Shown piece after piece: positions 21,745-32,042 of a stretch of 64,000 bases of DNA. This stretch comes from Nematopogon swammerdamellus (Eukaryota > Arthropoda > Insecta > Lepidoptera > Adelidae), in NCBI GenBank assembly GCA_946902875.1, contig OX336344.1, positions 18,683,791 to 18,747,790 on the forward strand. The letters are read 5' to 3'. How positions within the stretch are numbered: position 1 is the stretch's first letter; the number at the start of each line of letters is the position of its first letter. A program made the position numbers and the translations under genes. Below the pieces are notes generated by a model. The model searched no databases, was not told the DNA's origin, and was given only the letters and a program-made list of their open reading frames with translations.

Positions 21745-23000
21745 TTGGAACCCATGTGAACGCCAACTTTTCTCGCGTGCATAGAAATATCGTGTCTGTT
21801 CGTTAATTGAAAAAGTCAGCCAATGCGAAATTGCAGCCCGATAGGTGACCCAGAAACTGGTGTTGGCGAAACACAGCCAGACGTGCACCATTTGAATTTA
21901 TATGTAAACTGGGCATTTTAGTGGTAACTTCGAGGATAATCGGTTTGAAGCTCAGATCTGCCAAACACTCACGTAACCAGGTGAGCGTTTGATTGATAAT
22001 CAGGTGTTAGAACATAAACGAACACAATTATTTACATCAACACTAAATTCAAGTAGTAAATATATTAATTATTTATTTGAGTTCAAATAGCGATTAAAAT
22101 AAATAAAACAAAATTACAATAATACCATATAAAATCTACCCCCCTTTGAATGGCTAGACCTAGGTATTCGCTGATAGAAAAAGACTTGGCACGTCGTCGG
22201 TCATACATAACGACTTTACCAGCAGTAAATGTTTTATCATACCTACAGCACTGAATTTGCGGAGCAAGAACTCGCCTTGTCTTATGTTTTAGCTCAGGTG
22301 CCGTTAGGAAAAAACAAAAAACTAAAAAAAAAAAAATATATATAAACCGATAGGCTTCTAACGGAGTATCACTCTGGGCTCCAGCTTTATAAATCGAGCT
22401 AGACTTGATAATACAATTAATAAATAATTTTTTAAGTACTCTCGCTGACAATCACAATGAAACTGCACATTCGTTCTCTTTTGACTACGTACTAGTCCAG
22501 TAAAATACATAGATTAGAGACGATATTGCCCCAGATATTGTTATGCACGTGTCATGTCATCACGTAGGACCCTAGTACGGCACCTGCCTCGGGGCGCGTA
22601 ATATTCCCAAAATCTTCAATAAAAATTCCAGGCGTCCCGCAGGAATTCCACTTAGGGCCGAACCGAATTACTTCTGGAGGCTCGGCGAGCGCTTCAAATA
22701 TTTGCTTATTAGATAAATTTGATGTTTTGAGAAATCGTCTGCAGAGGTTGATTCATTAGAAAATCGTACTTATTGTATTTGGAAGTAAAGTGAACTAGGT
22801 TTAATACTGGATGCGGGCGGGCTTACAGCTACTACTTAGAACAGAATATCACATTCTAGAAACACTGGGATTTCTCAAGAACCACTATTACTTACCTACT
22901 TCATCTTCTTCTTTATGTAATGAAATGAACATTCCTCAGATGAAGTACAACAAGTTACGAGAAGGTGTTAATTGAATACAATTAAGGGCATTGATAATCA
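21745..23000. other. no gene recognised
   Basis: Mostly AT-rich. 22085-22440 contains a poly(A)-rich segment. A LINE-like LGLAIQRG motif on the minus strand near 22140-22165 resembles the stubs at 7467 and 35655. 22600-22700 is a more GC-balanced, seemingly unique block. The right end is the downstream flank of the oxidase gene. Confidence 0.4.
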
Positions 23001-23006
23001 TTTATT
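23001..23006 (-). terminator. poly(A) signal AATAAA of the oxidase gene
   Basis: AATAAA on the minus strand lies about 65 bases downstream of the TAA stop, a usual distance for a short insect 3'UTR. Confidence 0.6.
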
Positions 23007-23070
23007 TTAATTAGGCACTTATACATTTAAGATTCTCGATTGACTAGAGTACAATCCAACTATTCTAAAA

Positions 23071-24096
23071 TTACAATTTATGTTTAATGTTACTCTTTAG
23101 CAGGTTGAGGCCTATCCTCACCGCGTCGGCGGCGGTGCCGGGGGCGCAAGTAACGCCGTACCCGCCGTGGCCGTAGCAGTGCACCACTTTTTGGACCTTT
23201 CCACCGCCAGACCACAGCTCGGGCTCCACGCGAACCGGAGAGCGATGGGGCCGCAGCCCTACCTTGTGCGCCACCACTTCCGCGTTCTTTAGCGCCGGCA
23301 GCAGCTCGCAGCAGCGTTCCAAAATGCCCGCCGCGTCATGTTTGCACACGTTCAGGTTGTAGCTGTCATACTGTCGTGTCCCGCCGAGAGTCACCGTCCC
23401 GTCCATACTCGGAATTATGTACGCATCCAAATCGCCGTAGAATGCGGTTTTCACCCATGGAGCCCTCACCTTGATTACTTGCCCTCTCAGCGGGATCATG
23501 TCGTGGTCGTTGCAGAGGAATTTAGCGCCCAATCCTGTGCAGTTGAAGACTAAATCGTAGTCGGCGAGTTCGCTGAAACTGTCCACCTTCCCGGTGACGA
23601 AGCGACCTCCTCTTCTCACGAACTGGTTCTCGGCCCATGGCTGGTAGTAGCGGCAGTCTATCAGCATGGTGGTGTAGAACGATCCGTACTTCCATCCTCC
23701 GCCACAGAGCTTGAGTTCTTCCGGCGTGGCTGCCCGGTAAACGGGGACGAGATCCTCCAGCATGTGATTTCTGACAACGTTGGGGAAATTCTTGGAGAAT
23801 ATGTAGCTAGACAGCTGGGTGACTCCGGCTTTGGCGGATTCGGGTGTTTTCAAGATATCGTGCCAGTAATCCCAAGAGTCTTTGACCCACGTTTTGGTTG
23901 TTTCCTCATCCTTGGACTTGAAGCTACCTCTCGGAGTGAAGATGCCGGCGGCGACGCTACTTGTGGTGTCTGTGTTGAACTTGTCGGCAAGTACGGTGAC
24001 GCTGGCGCTACGGAGCTGGTCCTGCAGCATCCTGGCGACGGTGAGGCCGACAACTCCCGCGCCCAACACCACCACGTTGGGAGACGATTTGTCCAT
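23071..24096 (-). CDS. DDO: D-aspartate oxidase (DAO/DDO family flavoenzyme), intact
   Basis: 341 residues in one coding exon. It oxidatively deaminates acidic D-amino acids with FAD, giving the 2-oxo acid, ammonia and H2O2, normally in peroxisomes. Dinucleotide motif G-A-G-V-V-G at 12-17; SVAAGIFTPR at 47-56; NCTGLGAK at 185-192; LRGQVIKVRAPW at 203-214. GGTRQ at 238-242 is the form found in D-aspartate oxidases, where the Arg binds the side-chain carboxylate; D-amino acid oxidases differ here. GLRPHRSPVR at 280-289 holds the Arg for the alpha-carboxylate. The DAO signature HCYGHGGYGVTCAPG starts at 306. The C-terminus HKL resembles a weak peroxisomal PTS1. The length equals that of mammalian DDO. 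GC-rich codon use contrasts with the flanks. The first ATG is used; a 5'UTR acceptor lies 14 bases upstream. Confidence 0.93.
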   Translation of the reverse strand: MDKSSPNVVVLGAGVVGLTVARMLQDQLRSASVTVLADKFNTDTTSSVAAGIFTPRGSFKSKDEETTKTWVKDSWDYWHDILKTPESAKAGVTQLSSYIFSKNFPNVVRNHMLEDLVPVYRAATPEELKLCGGGWKYGSFYTTMLIDCRYYQPWAENQFVRRGGRFVTGKVDSFSELADYDLVFNCTGLGAKFLCNDHDMIPLRGQVIKVRAPWVKTAFYGDLDAYIIPSMDGTVTLGGTRQYDSYNLNVCKHDAAGILERCCELLPALKNAEVVAHKVGLRPHRSPVRVEPELWSGGGKVQKVVHCYGHGGYGVTCAPGTAADAVRIGLNLLKSNIKHKL

Positions 24097-24110
24097 TGCG
24101 TTGAGAATTA

Positions 24111-24113
24111 CTG
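24111..24113 (-). other. likely 5'UTR splice acceptor of the oxidase gene
   Basis: AATTTGCAG|TAATTCTC on the minus strand ends 14 bases before the ATG. This suggests an untranslated first exon further right, perhaps in the CpG-bearing block at 24480-24605. Confidence 0.4.
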
Positions 24114-24342
24114 CAAATTCAAAGTTAGCATTACGATGTTGTCTTAGGTAAAATGTTTAATATAAAATAGCAGATTTCATCTTAGAATTTCTGAATAGCT
24201 AACTATTATGAATTAAGTATCTGGTTAATTTGCATAGCGTATCTGTGCAAGTTTCTAAATATGCATGTGGATATACGAGTACCTAGTAATACCTATACAC
24301 ACTTTCAGGCGAATCTCGTATTTTTAGGCAAATAATATTTGA

Positions 24343-24440
24343 TGTGGCAATAAATGTATAAAAATTCTTCTCGCTCTTTATCTCTTGTCCTTGTAAATAG
24401 ATACCGCAGACACCTAGGTTACGTATACATTTATTGCACA
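24343..24440. mobile_element. short inverted-repeat element (MITE-like)
   Basis: GCAATAAATGTATA (left) and TATACATTTATTGC (right) are perfect complements about 95 bp apart. No clear target duplication was identified. The centre contains TTCTCGCTCTTTATCTCTTG. Confidence 0.4.
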
Positions 24441-24479
24441 AGCTAGACACAAACAAGAAAAAGAATTATTACACGTCTA

Positions 24480-24605
24480 ATAATAAGATGCGCGACCTTT
24501 CCACTTGACGTCCACTCCGTCCGACGAACTGTCGTGTACTCCCGTTCGTTCGTTCGCTCGCTCCACGAAGCGGTTCGTTCGATACTCGTCCGTGCAGTGA
24601 TTGGT
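24480..24605 (-). promoter_or_regulatory. candidate promoter/first exon of the oxidase gene
   Basis: A CpG-rich island in AT-rich DNA about 400 bases upstream of the oxidase ATG. On the minus strand it begins CCAATCACTGCACGGACGAG, containing a CCAAT motif and a TCACT initiator-like site, followed by a GAAC(G)-rich CGAACGAACGAACGG run. The role is inferred from position and composition only. Confidence 0.25.
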
Positions 24606-24674
24606 TATATATAAAACACATCTACTTAGTATAACTACGTATATTTTCAACTTCGTATCGGGGTTATCTTGAAA

Positions 24675-24915
24675 CTAGCTTTTGCCTGCGGCTTCGCTCG
24701 CGGTATGCTCGGTTTAATAGAAAATCCGATTTATACGCAAATATTAACGACCACTTCTGTTATATTCTCTCTCTCTTCTCCTCCATGCCGTCGTCCCCTA
24801 CTCCTCTTCCACCCCCTGCCCTCCGTCCTTCTCTTCCCCTCTTCATCACTCTCTCCTCCTATCTCCTCTCCCCTCCCTCACCTCTTCTTCCCCTTCCACC
24901 CCTCTAACTTATTCC
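24675..24915 (-). mobile_element. H-type CTAG terminus followed by a long pyrimidine tract
   Basis: CTAGCTTTTGCCTGCGGCTT matches the H terminus. About 85 bp further, 24765-24915 is nearly pure C/T (TCTCTCTCTTCTCCTCCATG and so on). The open frame crossing it is compositional and not a gene. Confidence 0.5.
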
Positions 24916-25088
24916 TCCGCATTTACCCCTGATATCGCCGCCGTCTATTACTAGCATTCGGCACTAAATTCCGTTCATACTATATTTCTTTGATACTGCT
25001 CAGCCCTAAGGCTATTTAGGCATATAGCCTACAACTGTATTTATACAAAGCTACTATTTATATACTCAGAGCTCTCTTATTTATTGCA

Positions 25089-25495
25089 TACACCGTGTCC
25101 CAAAACTCAACGTCAAGCGGGAACCAGGGAGTAGGCCAGTTTATGACTACCCAGGGAAAAATAAAAAAAAATCGGAGTCATTTGTTTTTTATGATATAAG
25201 AATTTTTTGAAAAAGGTTGAAAATTCGCATCTCGTTACAACATTTTAGGTAGGTACTACGACTACAAATTTGCAAATATAATTGTTCAAATTGTATATTG
25301 GAAGCCTAAATAACTCTGCTATTGATAACTATCCCCAAATAAAACCAGAAAGCCAGTTTTACCAAAAAAAATATTAAGTTAATTTTTTTCTAAAAAAATC
25401 AATGACTCAGCTTTTTTCCCTATTTTTCCCTCGGTAGGCATAAACTGGCCTACTACCTGGTTTCCGCTTGACGTTGAGTTTTGGGACACGTTGTA
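25089..25495. mobile_element. MITE with 57-bp inverted ends
   Basis: CACCGTGTCCCAAAACTCAA and CGTCAAGCGGGAACC at the left are matched by GGTTTCCGCTTGACGTTGAG and TTTTGGGACACGTTG at the right. TA flanks both ends, consistent with a Tc1/mariner-type TA duplication. 407 bp with an AT-rich, non-coding interior. Confidence 0.7.
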
Positions 25496-25639
25496 CACAT
25501 ACAGACAGACGTTTCCTTTTATTAAGAAGTAGAGATGACCTTCATTGGCGCTCAAACAAAAGAACGAGCGTCTGTTGACATCACAGAGCAAGGAGTCAGC
25601 GAGAAATCAGCAGAAGTCTTACAGCGGTAAAATCCTAAA

Positions 25640-26625
25640 ACGAACAATCTTCTCTTACATTATGTACATAGTTTCCTAAAGTCACATCTAAGTACATACT
25701 TCCAAGGTCACCATATACAATCTTCTCTTACATACATAGATACAGACAAAGTCTCCCAAAGTCACATCTATCTAAGTAGGTAGGTACTTGCGAGGTAACC
25801 ATAAACAATCTTCTCTTACATACATTCATACATAGGCATATATAGTCTCCCAAAGTCACATCTAAGTAGGTAGGTCTTCCGAGGTAACCATAAACTATCT
25901 TCTCTTACATACATAGATACATACATAGTCTCCTAAAGTCACATCTAAGTAGGTAGGTACTTCCGAGGTAACCATAAAAAATCTTCTCTTACATACATGA
26001 TACATAGATACATTCATAGTCTCCTGAAGTCACATCTAAGTAGGTAGGTATTTCCGAGGTAACCATAACAATCTTCTCTTACATACATGATACATAGATA
26101 CATACATAGTCTCCCAAAGTCACATCTAAGTAGGTAGGTAAAGGTAGGTACTTCCGAGGTAACCATAACAATCTTCTCTTACATACATGATAATAGATAC
26201 ATATCCGAGTACATATCCCTATAGTCTCCCAAAGTCACATCTAAGTAGGTAGGTACTTCCGAGGTAACCATAAAAAATCTTCTCTTACATACATACATAC
26301 ATAGGCATACATAGTCTCCCAAAGCTACATCCACAAAAAATCTTCTCTTACATACATGATACATAGATACATTCATAGTCTCCTGAAGTCACATGTAAGT
26401 AGGTAGGTATTTCCGAGGTAACCATAACAATCTTCTCTTACATACATGATACATAGATACATACATAGTCTCCCAAAGTCACATCTAAGTAGGTAGGTAA
26501 AGGTAGGTACTTCCGAGGTAACCATAACAATCTTCTCTTACATACATAGATACCTACATCATAGTCTCCCAAAGTCCCTTCTAAGTAGGTAGTACTTTCG
26601 AGGTCACTATAAACAATATTATCTT
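25640..26625 (+). repeat. minisatellite, ~12 units of about 62-108 bp
   Basis: Units share AATCTTCTCTTACATACAT, AGTCTCCCAAAGTCACATCT, AAGTAGGTAGGTACTTCCGA and GGTAACCATAA. Length varies through (CATA)/(GATA) runs and an AAGGTAGGTA insertion present in two units. It begins about 1.5 kb upstream of the oxidase start codon. Non-coding. Confidence 0.88.
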
Positions 26626-27000
26626 ACATAGGTAAATAGATAAATACCTTAATAGAATTAGGTATCTGGTCTCACATGGTCATAATTTTCTCTAATATTC
26701 AAAAGATCTGCCCTTAAAGCGACTGAGGTTCTCCTATTCATAAACACTATTATGTAAAATTGCACGAAGGCACTGACTTCGCTCGCTCATTCGTCAGGAA
26801 TGTCGCCATTTAGCAAGAACGACTCGTCACGGTGCGTGACGAGGCAATCCCGACCCCTGCCCTGGCTGCACGGAGGGAATTAGTTATATAGAACTGTGTT
26901 GTTCATACATTGTAAGCTGCTTCCCAACACAATCTTGTATGCACACAACTTGCGTGAGATAAATCTTGTTGATTTATATACGTGAGTTCACAAATGGCGA

Positions 27001-27160
27001 ATAATTAAACCTTTTGTATCCCCGACGAAAAAAGAGGGGTGTTATAAGTTTAACGTGGTGTGTATGGGTGTGTCTGTCTGTGGCATCGTAGCTCCTAAAC
27101 GGATGGACCGATTTGGATGCGTTTTTTCTATTTAAAAACTGGTTTAACCGGGATGGTTGT
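27001..27160 (-). repeat. unclassified dispersed repeat
   Basis: TATCCCCGACGAAAAAAGAG, GTGTGTCTGTCTGTGGCATC and GGATGGACCGATTTGGATGC are the reverse of the piece at 19884-20055 (CGGTCCATCC..., CGTCGGGGGTTAAAAA). A shared unclassified moth repeat. Confidence 0.5.
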
Positions 27161-27212
27161 TAGCTATGTTTGTAATCAAGTAATCAAGTAATTAAGTAAA
27201 TATGCTATTTTT

Positions 27213-27505
27213 ACTGTGTGGGGTCGGTACTTAAAACAATTTGCCCCACTGCATATCTGCCCGTGCATGTCGTGAAAGGCGACTAATAGATAAGGACAAG
27301 GTGCAGTGCTAAAGGGCGACCTTTCAACTTGGCTCGGTCCTTCCACCGAGTCGTGCATCAGGTGGGTCTTCGTGCCTTACTTGCTGCTTGATAGTTATCT
27401 TGTTCTAATACATTGCTAAACATGGTGTTCGGTGTTGTGCTGTAATTTACAAGTGTACTTAAAAACACCGGTTACTCTGCTTGCTCCGATTGTCGGATAC
27501 GGATG
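27213..27505 (+). mobile_element. family G element, diverged
   Basis: Starts ACTGTGTGGGGTCGGTACTT, then CTGCATATCTGCCCGTGCAT, GAGTCGTGCATCAGGTGGGT, GGTGTTGTGCTGTAATTTAC, and ends ACTCTGCTTGCTCCGATTGT. Its substitutions show it is older than the copies at 43615 or 62397. Confidence 0.65.
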
Positions 27506-27654
27506 TGTTCGACACTTTCGCCGCGTCCGCGTCGTCGGCTACACGAACTTGACTAGAGCTTCGAACGGCCTTATGTCATTGACCAATTCGGATGGGTTAA
27601 ACTCTACCTACACGGTGTGCCACGGTCAACGCCCCGGTAGGGGAGGGATCGGAA

Positions 27655-27760
27655 ATATATTTTCACGTAGAATGCGAACCACGGCCAGCCTCAACGGTCG
27701 AAAGTCGCCAACCAAAGTCCAACCGTGCCCTACGTTGCTTACCTTTGGCGATCAGACGCC
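27655..27760 (-). mobile_element. diverged 5S-like head of family F
   Basis: On the minus strand AAGGTAAGCAACGTAGGGCA, TTTGGTTGGCGAC, CCGTTGAGGCTGGCCGTGG and TTCGCATTC follow the same order as the 5S-like block and B box of the F copies at 5526 and 32043, with more substitutions. The core is missing. Confidence 0.5.
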
Positions 27761-27879
27761 AAATCATCGCACAATCGAGCGGCTGATGCTGACATCATTT
27801 CCAGCTGTTTATTCGTTTTTTTAACAAAAGAGCGAAGGATTATAATTTACAATATTAATTGTAATTTCAAAACAAAACA

Positions 27880-28096
27880 TGTTGTGCCTTCCCTTGCCCC
27901 TTACTAAGTGGTAGGGTTAAATTGTAGCCGACTGGGTTGCTACCACCGTACTGGATGTGAGATAGCCGCATAGCAGCCAGCAATCAAGGGAAGTCTCCGG
28001 TATGGCACCTACCTTCTCGGAGGCGATATTGGCTGGTCGGAGCATGTGCTTTGGCCACTCCGACTCAGCCACCCATACCGGATTACATAAAAAAAA
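27880..28096 (+). mobile_element. SINE family S, head-truncated
   Basis: Begins CCTTCCCTTGCCCCTTACTA. It contains TAGCCGACTGGGTTGCTACC and GGCACCTACCTTCTCGGAGG and ends CATACCGGATTACATAAAAA. Followed at 28190-28260 by a nearly pure A/T tract of ATTAATA repeats. Confidence 0.75.
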
Positions 28097-28489
28097 TTGA
28101 AAAAAGAAATTAATATGCACTTATTTATTTCGCCGTAGCCATTAATTTTATTTCATTGACACATATTGCTTATCTTTATTATTCATTAGTTATATTTAAT
28201 ATAAATTATATATTAATAATTATTAATATATTATATTATATTAATATATTAATAATAAATCAAATGTAATAACTAATAACATACAGACTCGTCTATCCTT
28301 TTGAATTTATAGGCAACACGTTTTCCCAGGGACATGACGCGGAATAATAAAACCTTTTTACATTGTATTATGTTTATCTTTGAGCCTCAAAGATTATGCT
28401 CAGAGTCTCGGGAAGCGTCAGTAAAAGCTCTGACGTATAGAGCAGCAGTGTGGTGCCCATACTTCTTGCTATGAAGATCTACCTACAAA

Positions 28490-29190
28490 AAACGGTTTTA
28501 TTAAAAAAACTAGAAAAAAAACATCAGCTGTACAAAAAACTACAAAATAATAAGGACACAAACCTGGGCCTTCTTAAGATTTTACGTCTGGGTAAGAAAT
28601 CGTGCAATACTAGCGTGCTGTCTTCTCAAGTCGGATGCCAAAGGGCACTTTGTGTCGCTGCGTCAGCGGAGTAAGTAATAAATTGAGACTTTTAACAGAC
28701 CAATATAAAAACGTGGGGCGTATAATATTTTTTTTTTTTTTTTTTTATGGAAACTGACACGGTTGGCTACATCACCTACAACGTCCGTGATGTCAGCCCA
28801 TAACACCGGGTGAACTAGGTGCCATGTCAGTGCTTCCCCCTTTGATCGTGCCGGCTACACTGAACTGGTCGGAAAACACAAACTATTTACATAGCCGTTT
28901 TGACCGACGTTTCATTCAGTGCGGTGGTACTAATATGCGTAATAATATGCGTAAACATGCGCCCCACGTTTTTATATTAGTCTGTTAAAAGTCTCAATTT
29001 ATTACTTACTCCGCTGACGCAGCGACACAAAGTGCCCTTTGGCATCCGACTTGAGAAGACAGCACGCTAGTATTGCACGATTTCTTACCCAGACGTAAAA
29101 TCTTAAGAAGGCCCAGGTTTGTGTCCTTATTATTTTGTAGTTTTTTGTACAGCTGATGTTTTTTTTCTAGTTTTTTTAATAAAACCGTTT
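28490..29190. repeat. 231-bp inverted repeat with a single mismatch around a SINE tail
   Basis: Arms 28490-28720 and 28960-29190 are reverse complements over 231 bp with one mismatch (cagacCaat versus cagacTaat) and start AAACGGTTTTATTAAAAAAA. The 239-bp loop is mainly an F-family SINE tail. Arm content (CTGGGCCTTCTTAAGATTTT, TCTTCTCAAGTCGGATGCCA) matches no gene recognised here. The right arm is followed within 30 bp by the helicase remnant. Confidence 0.92.
28727..28930 (-). mobile_element. SINE family F, tail half only
   Basis: Poly(T), ATGGAAACTGACACGGTTGG, then down to ATTCAGTGCGGTGGTAC where it breaks off. It forms the loop of the 231-bp inverted repeat; the truncation point coincides with the loop edge. 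Confidence 0.75.
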
Positions 29191-29217
29191 AACTTAAAAG
29201 TTTTTTTACCTATTTTT

Positions 29218-29620
29218 TTATTTACTCGTTTTTAGTTTGATTTTTGGCTCATATTCATTACACAAACTCCTCATCCTTTCCAACTCTCTCATTGCATCTT
29301 TGTTACATGGTTTCTTACCTGTCAATTTCTCACAATCAAGCGTCTCAATACATAGCCCTTCTAAAGACTTTACGCGATTCAATGCAACATACGCTTGACC
29401 CTCCTCAAATAGTCTGGCGCCCAAATACACGACAGCACGGTCAACAATCAAATTTTATGGACAGTGGAGGCCCATGACAAAATTATCGGTAACATCCGTC
29501 TCTCAGCTGTTCCATAATTAAACTTTGCTGGAAACTGTATGGCTTTAGGATGGATAATGTGTCCGCCGTCTCTTTCACAATCAATTTGAACAGATGGTAT
29601 GTCTGTTTCATACTTTTGCG
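29218..29620 (-). pseudogene. Helitron/PIF1-type helicase C-terminus, frameshifted
   Basis: Two adjoining minus-strand frames carry the last part of a PIF1-like helicase as found in Helitrons. The first has FNYGTAERRMLPIILSWAST then VHKI and a stop. After a small deletion, the second has VDRAVVYLGARLF, GQAYVALNRVKSLEGL and LDCEKLTGKKPCN and ends naturally at 29218. The W-A-S-T-V-H-K and Q-A-Y-V-A-L-X-R-V blocks correspond to the late superfamily-1 helicase motifs. The 5' side is cut off by the tandem repeat at 29628. Not functional. Confidence 0.75.
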
Positions 29621-29627
29621 TTCCACA

Positions 29628-31560
29628 AGTATGGGACACTCGTCCAAACCAATCATATGAGCCCAAACTCGAGGGGGTTAATAGTAACGGTTGAAGAGTT
29701 CCACGGTACACCTCCTGCCTCCATCATCAGACCCTCGTCACCAAGTGTATTGGTTAGAAGTATGGGACACTCGTCCAAACCAACCAAATGAGCCCAAACT
29801 CGAGGGGGTTACTAGTAACGGTTGAAGAGTTCAACTGTACACCTCCTGACTCCATCATCAGACCCTCGTCACCAAGTATATTGGTAGAACTATGGGACAC
29901 TCGTCCAAACCAATCAAATGAGCCCAAACTCGAGGGGGTTACTAGTAACGGTTGAAGATTTCCACTGTACACCTCCTGACTCCATCATCAGACCCTCGTC
30001 ACCAAGTGTATTGGTAGTAGTATGGGACACTCTTCAAAACCAACCATATGAGCCCAAACTCGAGGGGGTTACTAGTAACGGTTGAAGAGTTCCCCGTCCA
30101 CCTCCTGACTCCATCATCAGACTCTCGTCACCAGTGTATTGGTAGAAGTATGGGACACTCGTCCAAACCAGCCAAATGAGCCCAAACTCGAGGGGATTAC
30201 TAGTAACGGTTGAAGAGTTCCACTGTACACCTCCTGACTCCATCATCAGACCATCGTCACCAAGTGTATTGGTAGAAGTATGGTACACTCGTCCAAACCA
30301 ACCATATGAGCCCCAACTCGAGGAAGTTACTAATAACGGTTGAAGAGTTCCACTGTCCACCTCCTGACTCCATCATCAGACTCTCGCCAAGTGTATTGGT
30401 AGAAGTATGGGACACTCGTCCAAACCAACCAAATGAGCGCAAACTCGAGGGGGTTACTAGTAACGGTTGAAGAGTTCCACTGTACACCTCCTGACTCCAT
30501 CATCAGACCATCGTCACCAAGTGTATTGGTAGAAGTATGGGACACTCGTCCAAAACCAACCATATGAGCCCAAACTCGAGGAAGTTACTAGTAACGGTTG
30601 AAGAGTTCCACTGTCCACCTCCTGACTCCATCATCAGACCCTCGCCAAGTGTATTGGTAGAAGTATGGGACACTCGTCCAAACCAACCAAATGACCGCAA
30701 ACTCGAGGGGGTTACTAGTAACGGTTGAAGAGTTCCACTGTACACCTCCTGACTCCATCATCAGACCCTCGTCACCATGTGTATTGGTAGAAGTATGGAA
30801 CACTCGTCCAAACTAACCAAATGAGCCCAAACTCGAGGGGGTTACTAGTAACGGTTGAAGAGTTCCACTGTCTACCTCCTGACTCCAACATCAGACCCTC
30901 GACACCAAGTGTATTGGTAGAAGTATGGGACACTCGTCCAAACCAACCAAATGAGCCCAAACTCGAGGGGGTTACTAGTAACGGTTGAAGAGTTCCACTG
31001 TACACCTCCTGACTTCATCATCAGACCCTCGTCACCAAGTATATTGGTAGAACTATGGGACACTCGTCCAAACCAACCAAATGAGCCCAAACTCGAGGGG
31101 GTTACTAGTAACGGTTGAAGAGTTCCACTGTACACCTCCTGACTCCATCATCAGACCCTCGTCACCAAGTGTATTGGTAGAAGTATGGGACACTCTTCCA
31201 AACCAACCATATGAGCCCAAACTCGAGGGGGTTACTAGTAACGGTTGAAGAGTTCCGCTGTACACCTCCTGACTCCATCATCAGACCCTCGTCACCAAGT
31301 GTATTGGTAGAAGTATGGGACACTCTTCCAAACCAACCATATGAGCCCAAACTCGAGGGGGTTACTAGTAACGGTTGAAGAGTTCCACTGTCCACCTCCT
31401 GACTCCATCATCAGACCCTCGTCACCAAGTGTATTGGTAGAAGTATGGAACACTCGTCCAAACCATCCATATGAGCCCAAACTCGAGGGGGTTACTAGTA
31501 ACGGTTGAAGAGTTCCACTGTCCTCCTCCTGACTCCATCATCAGACCCTCGTTACCAAGT
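29628..31560 (-). repeat. minisatellite of 15 units, ~130 bp each
   Basis: Units contain GGGACACTCGTCCAAACCAA, ATGAGCCCAAACTCGAGGGG, TTACTAGTAACGGTTGAAGA, CACCTCCTGACTCCATCATC and AGACCCTCGTCACCAAGTGT. Spacing is mostly 128-131 bp and identity is high. Since 130 is not a multiple of three, the ~77-aa minus frames shift from unit to unit, so it is not a coding repeat. It abuts the helicase remnant at its left end. Confidence 0.92.
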
Positions 31561-31564
31561 TGAA

Positions 31565-31740
31565 ATTATCATAATATTGTATTGTCACGAGAACTCAATG
31601 TGTGTGCAAAGTTTCATAAAAATCGGTTCAGTAGAAGTAGTTGAAAAAGTTGTCGCAAGATTTGAAACAAAGATAGTAACAAACAAACAAACAAACAAAC
31701 AAACAAACAAATATACGGAGTCAAGCTAAATAAAAAACCG
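31565..31740 (+). repeat. dispersed-repeat end with (AAAC)n run
   Basis: TGCAAAGTTTCATAAAAATC, GGTTCAGTAGAAGTAG and (ACAA)n at 31677-31710, then CTAAATAAAAAACCGTTT. The last bases echo AAAACCGTTT at 29181-29190, so 28490-31742 may be one rearranged Helitron-related unit. The remaining 31741-32042 is plain AT-rich DNA. Confidence 0.4.
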
Positions 31741-32042
31741 TTTAAAAATTAAAGGTTGTGAGATCGACGCTTGTACCAAAACAAATTTCGTAGTTTTTCG
31801 TAGTTCAATAATTTATAGTAATTTTTCTTAGATTTATGTATAATAATTATTCAAAGTGTAATACTATCTATTTTTGTTATTTTAAGGTGAATAAACAATA
31901 CGCATATGTTGTAAGCATAAGTATTGTTTATAAATTACAATCAAAAAACAATTTTATAAATGAAACTGTATTGCGTTGAATTTAATCTTTTAATTAATAC
32001 AATTGATATATCAAATATTATGAATTATTTTATTTATTTTAA

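Noticed and set aside
24669..24932. 87-codon Leu/Pro/Ser-rich frame
   Set aside because: Produced by the C/T-rich tract next to an H terminus.
25640..26625. CRISPR-like array
   Set aside because: Whole units are repeated with no unique spacers, and the sequence is eukaryotic; it is a minisatellite.
30034..31480. Many overlapping ~77-codon minus-strand frames in the 130-bp minisatellite
   Set aside because: Unit length is not a multiple of three, so the same peptide hops between frames and cannot be one protein.
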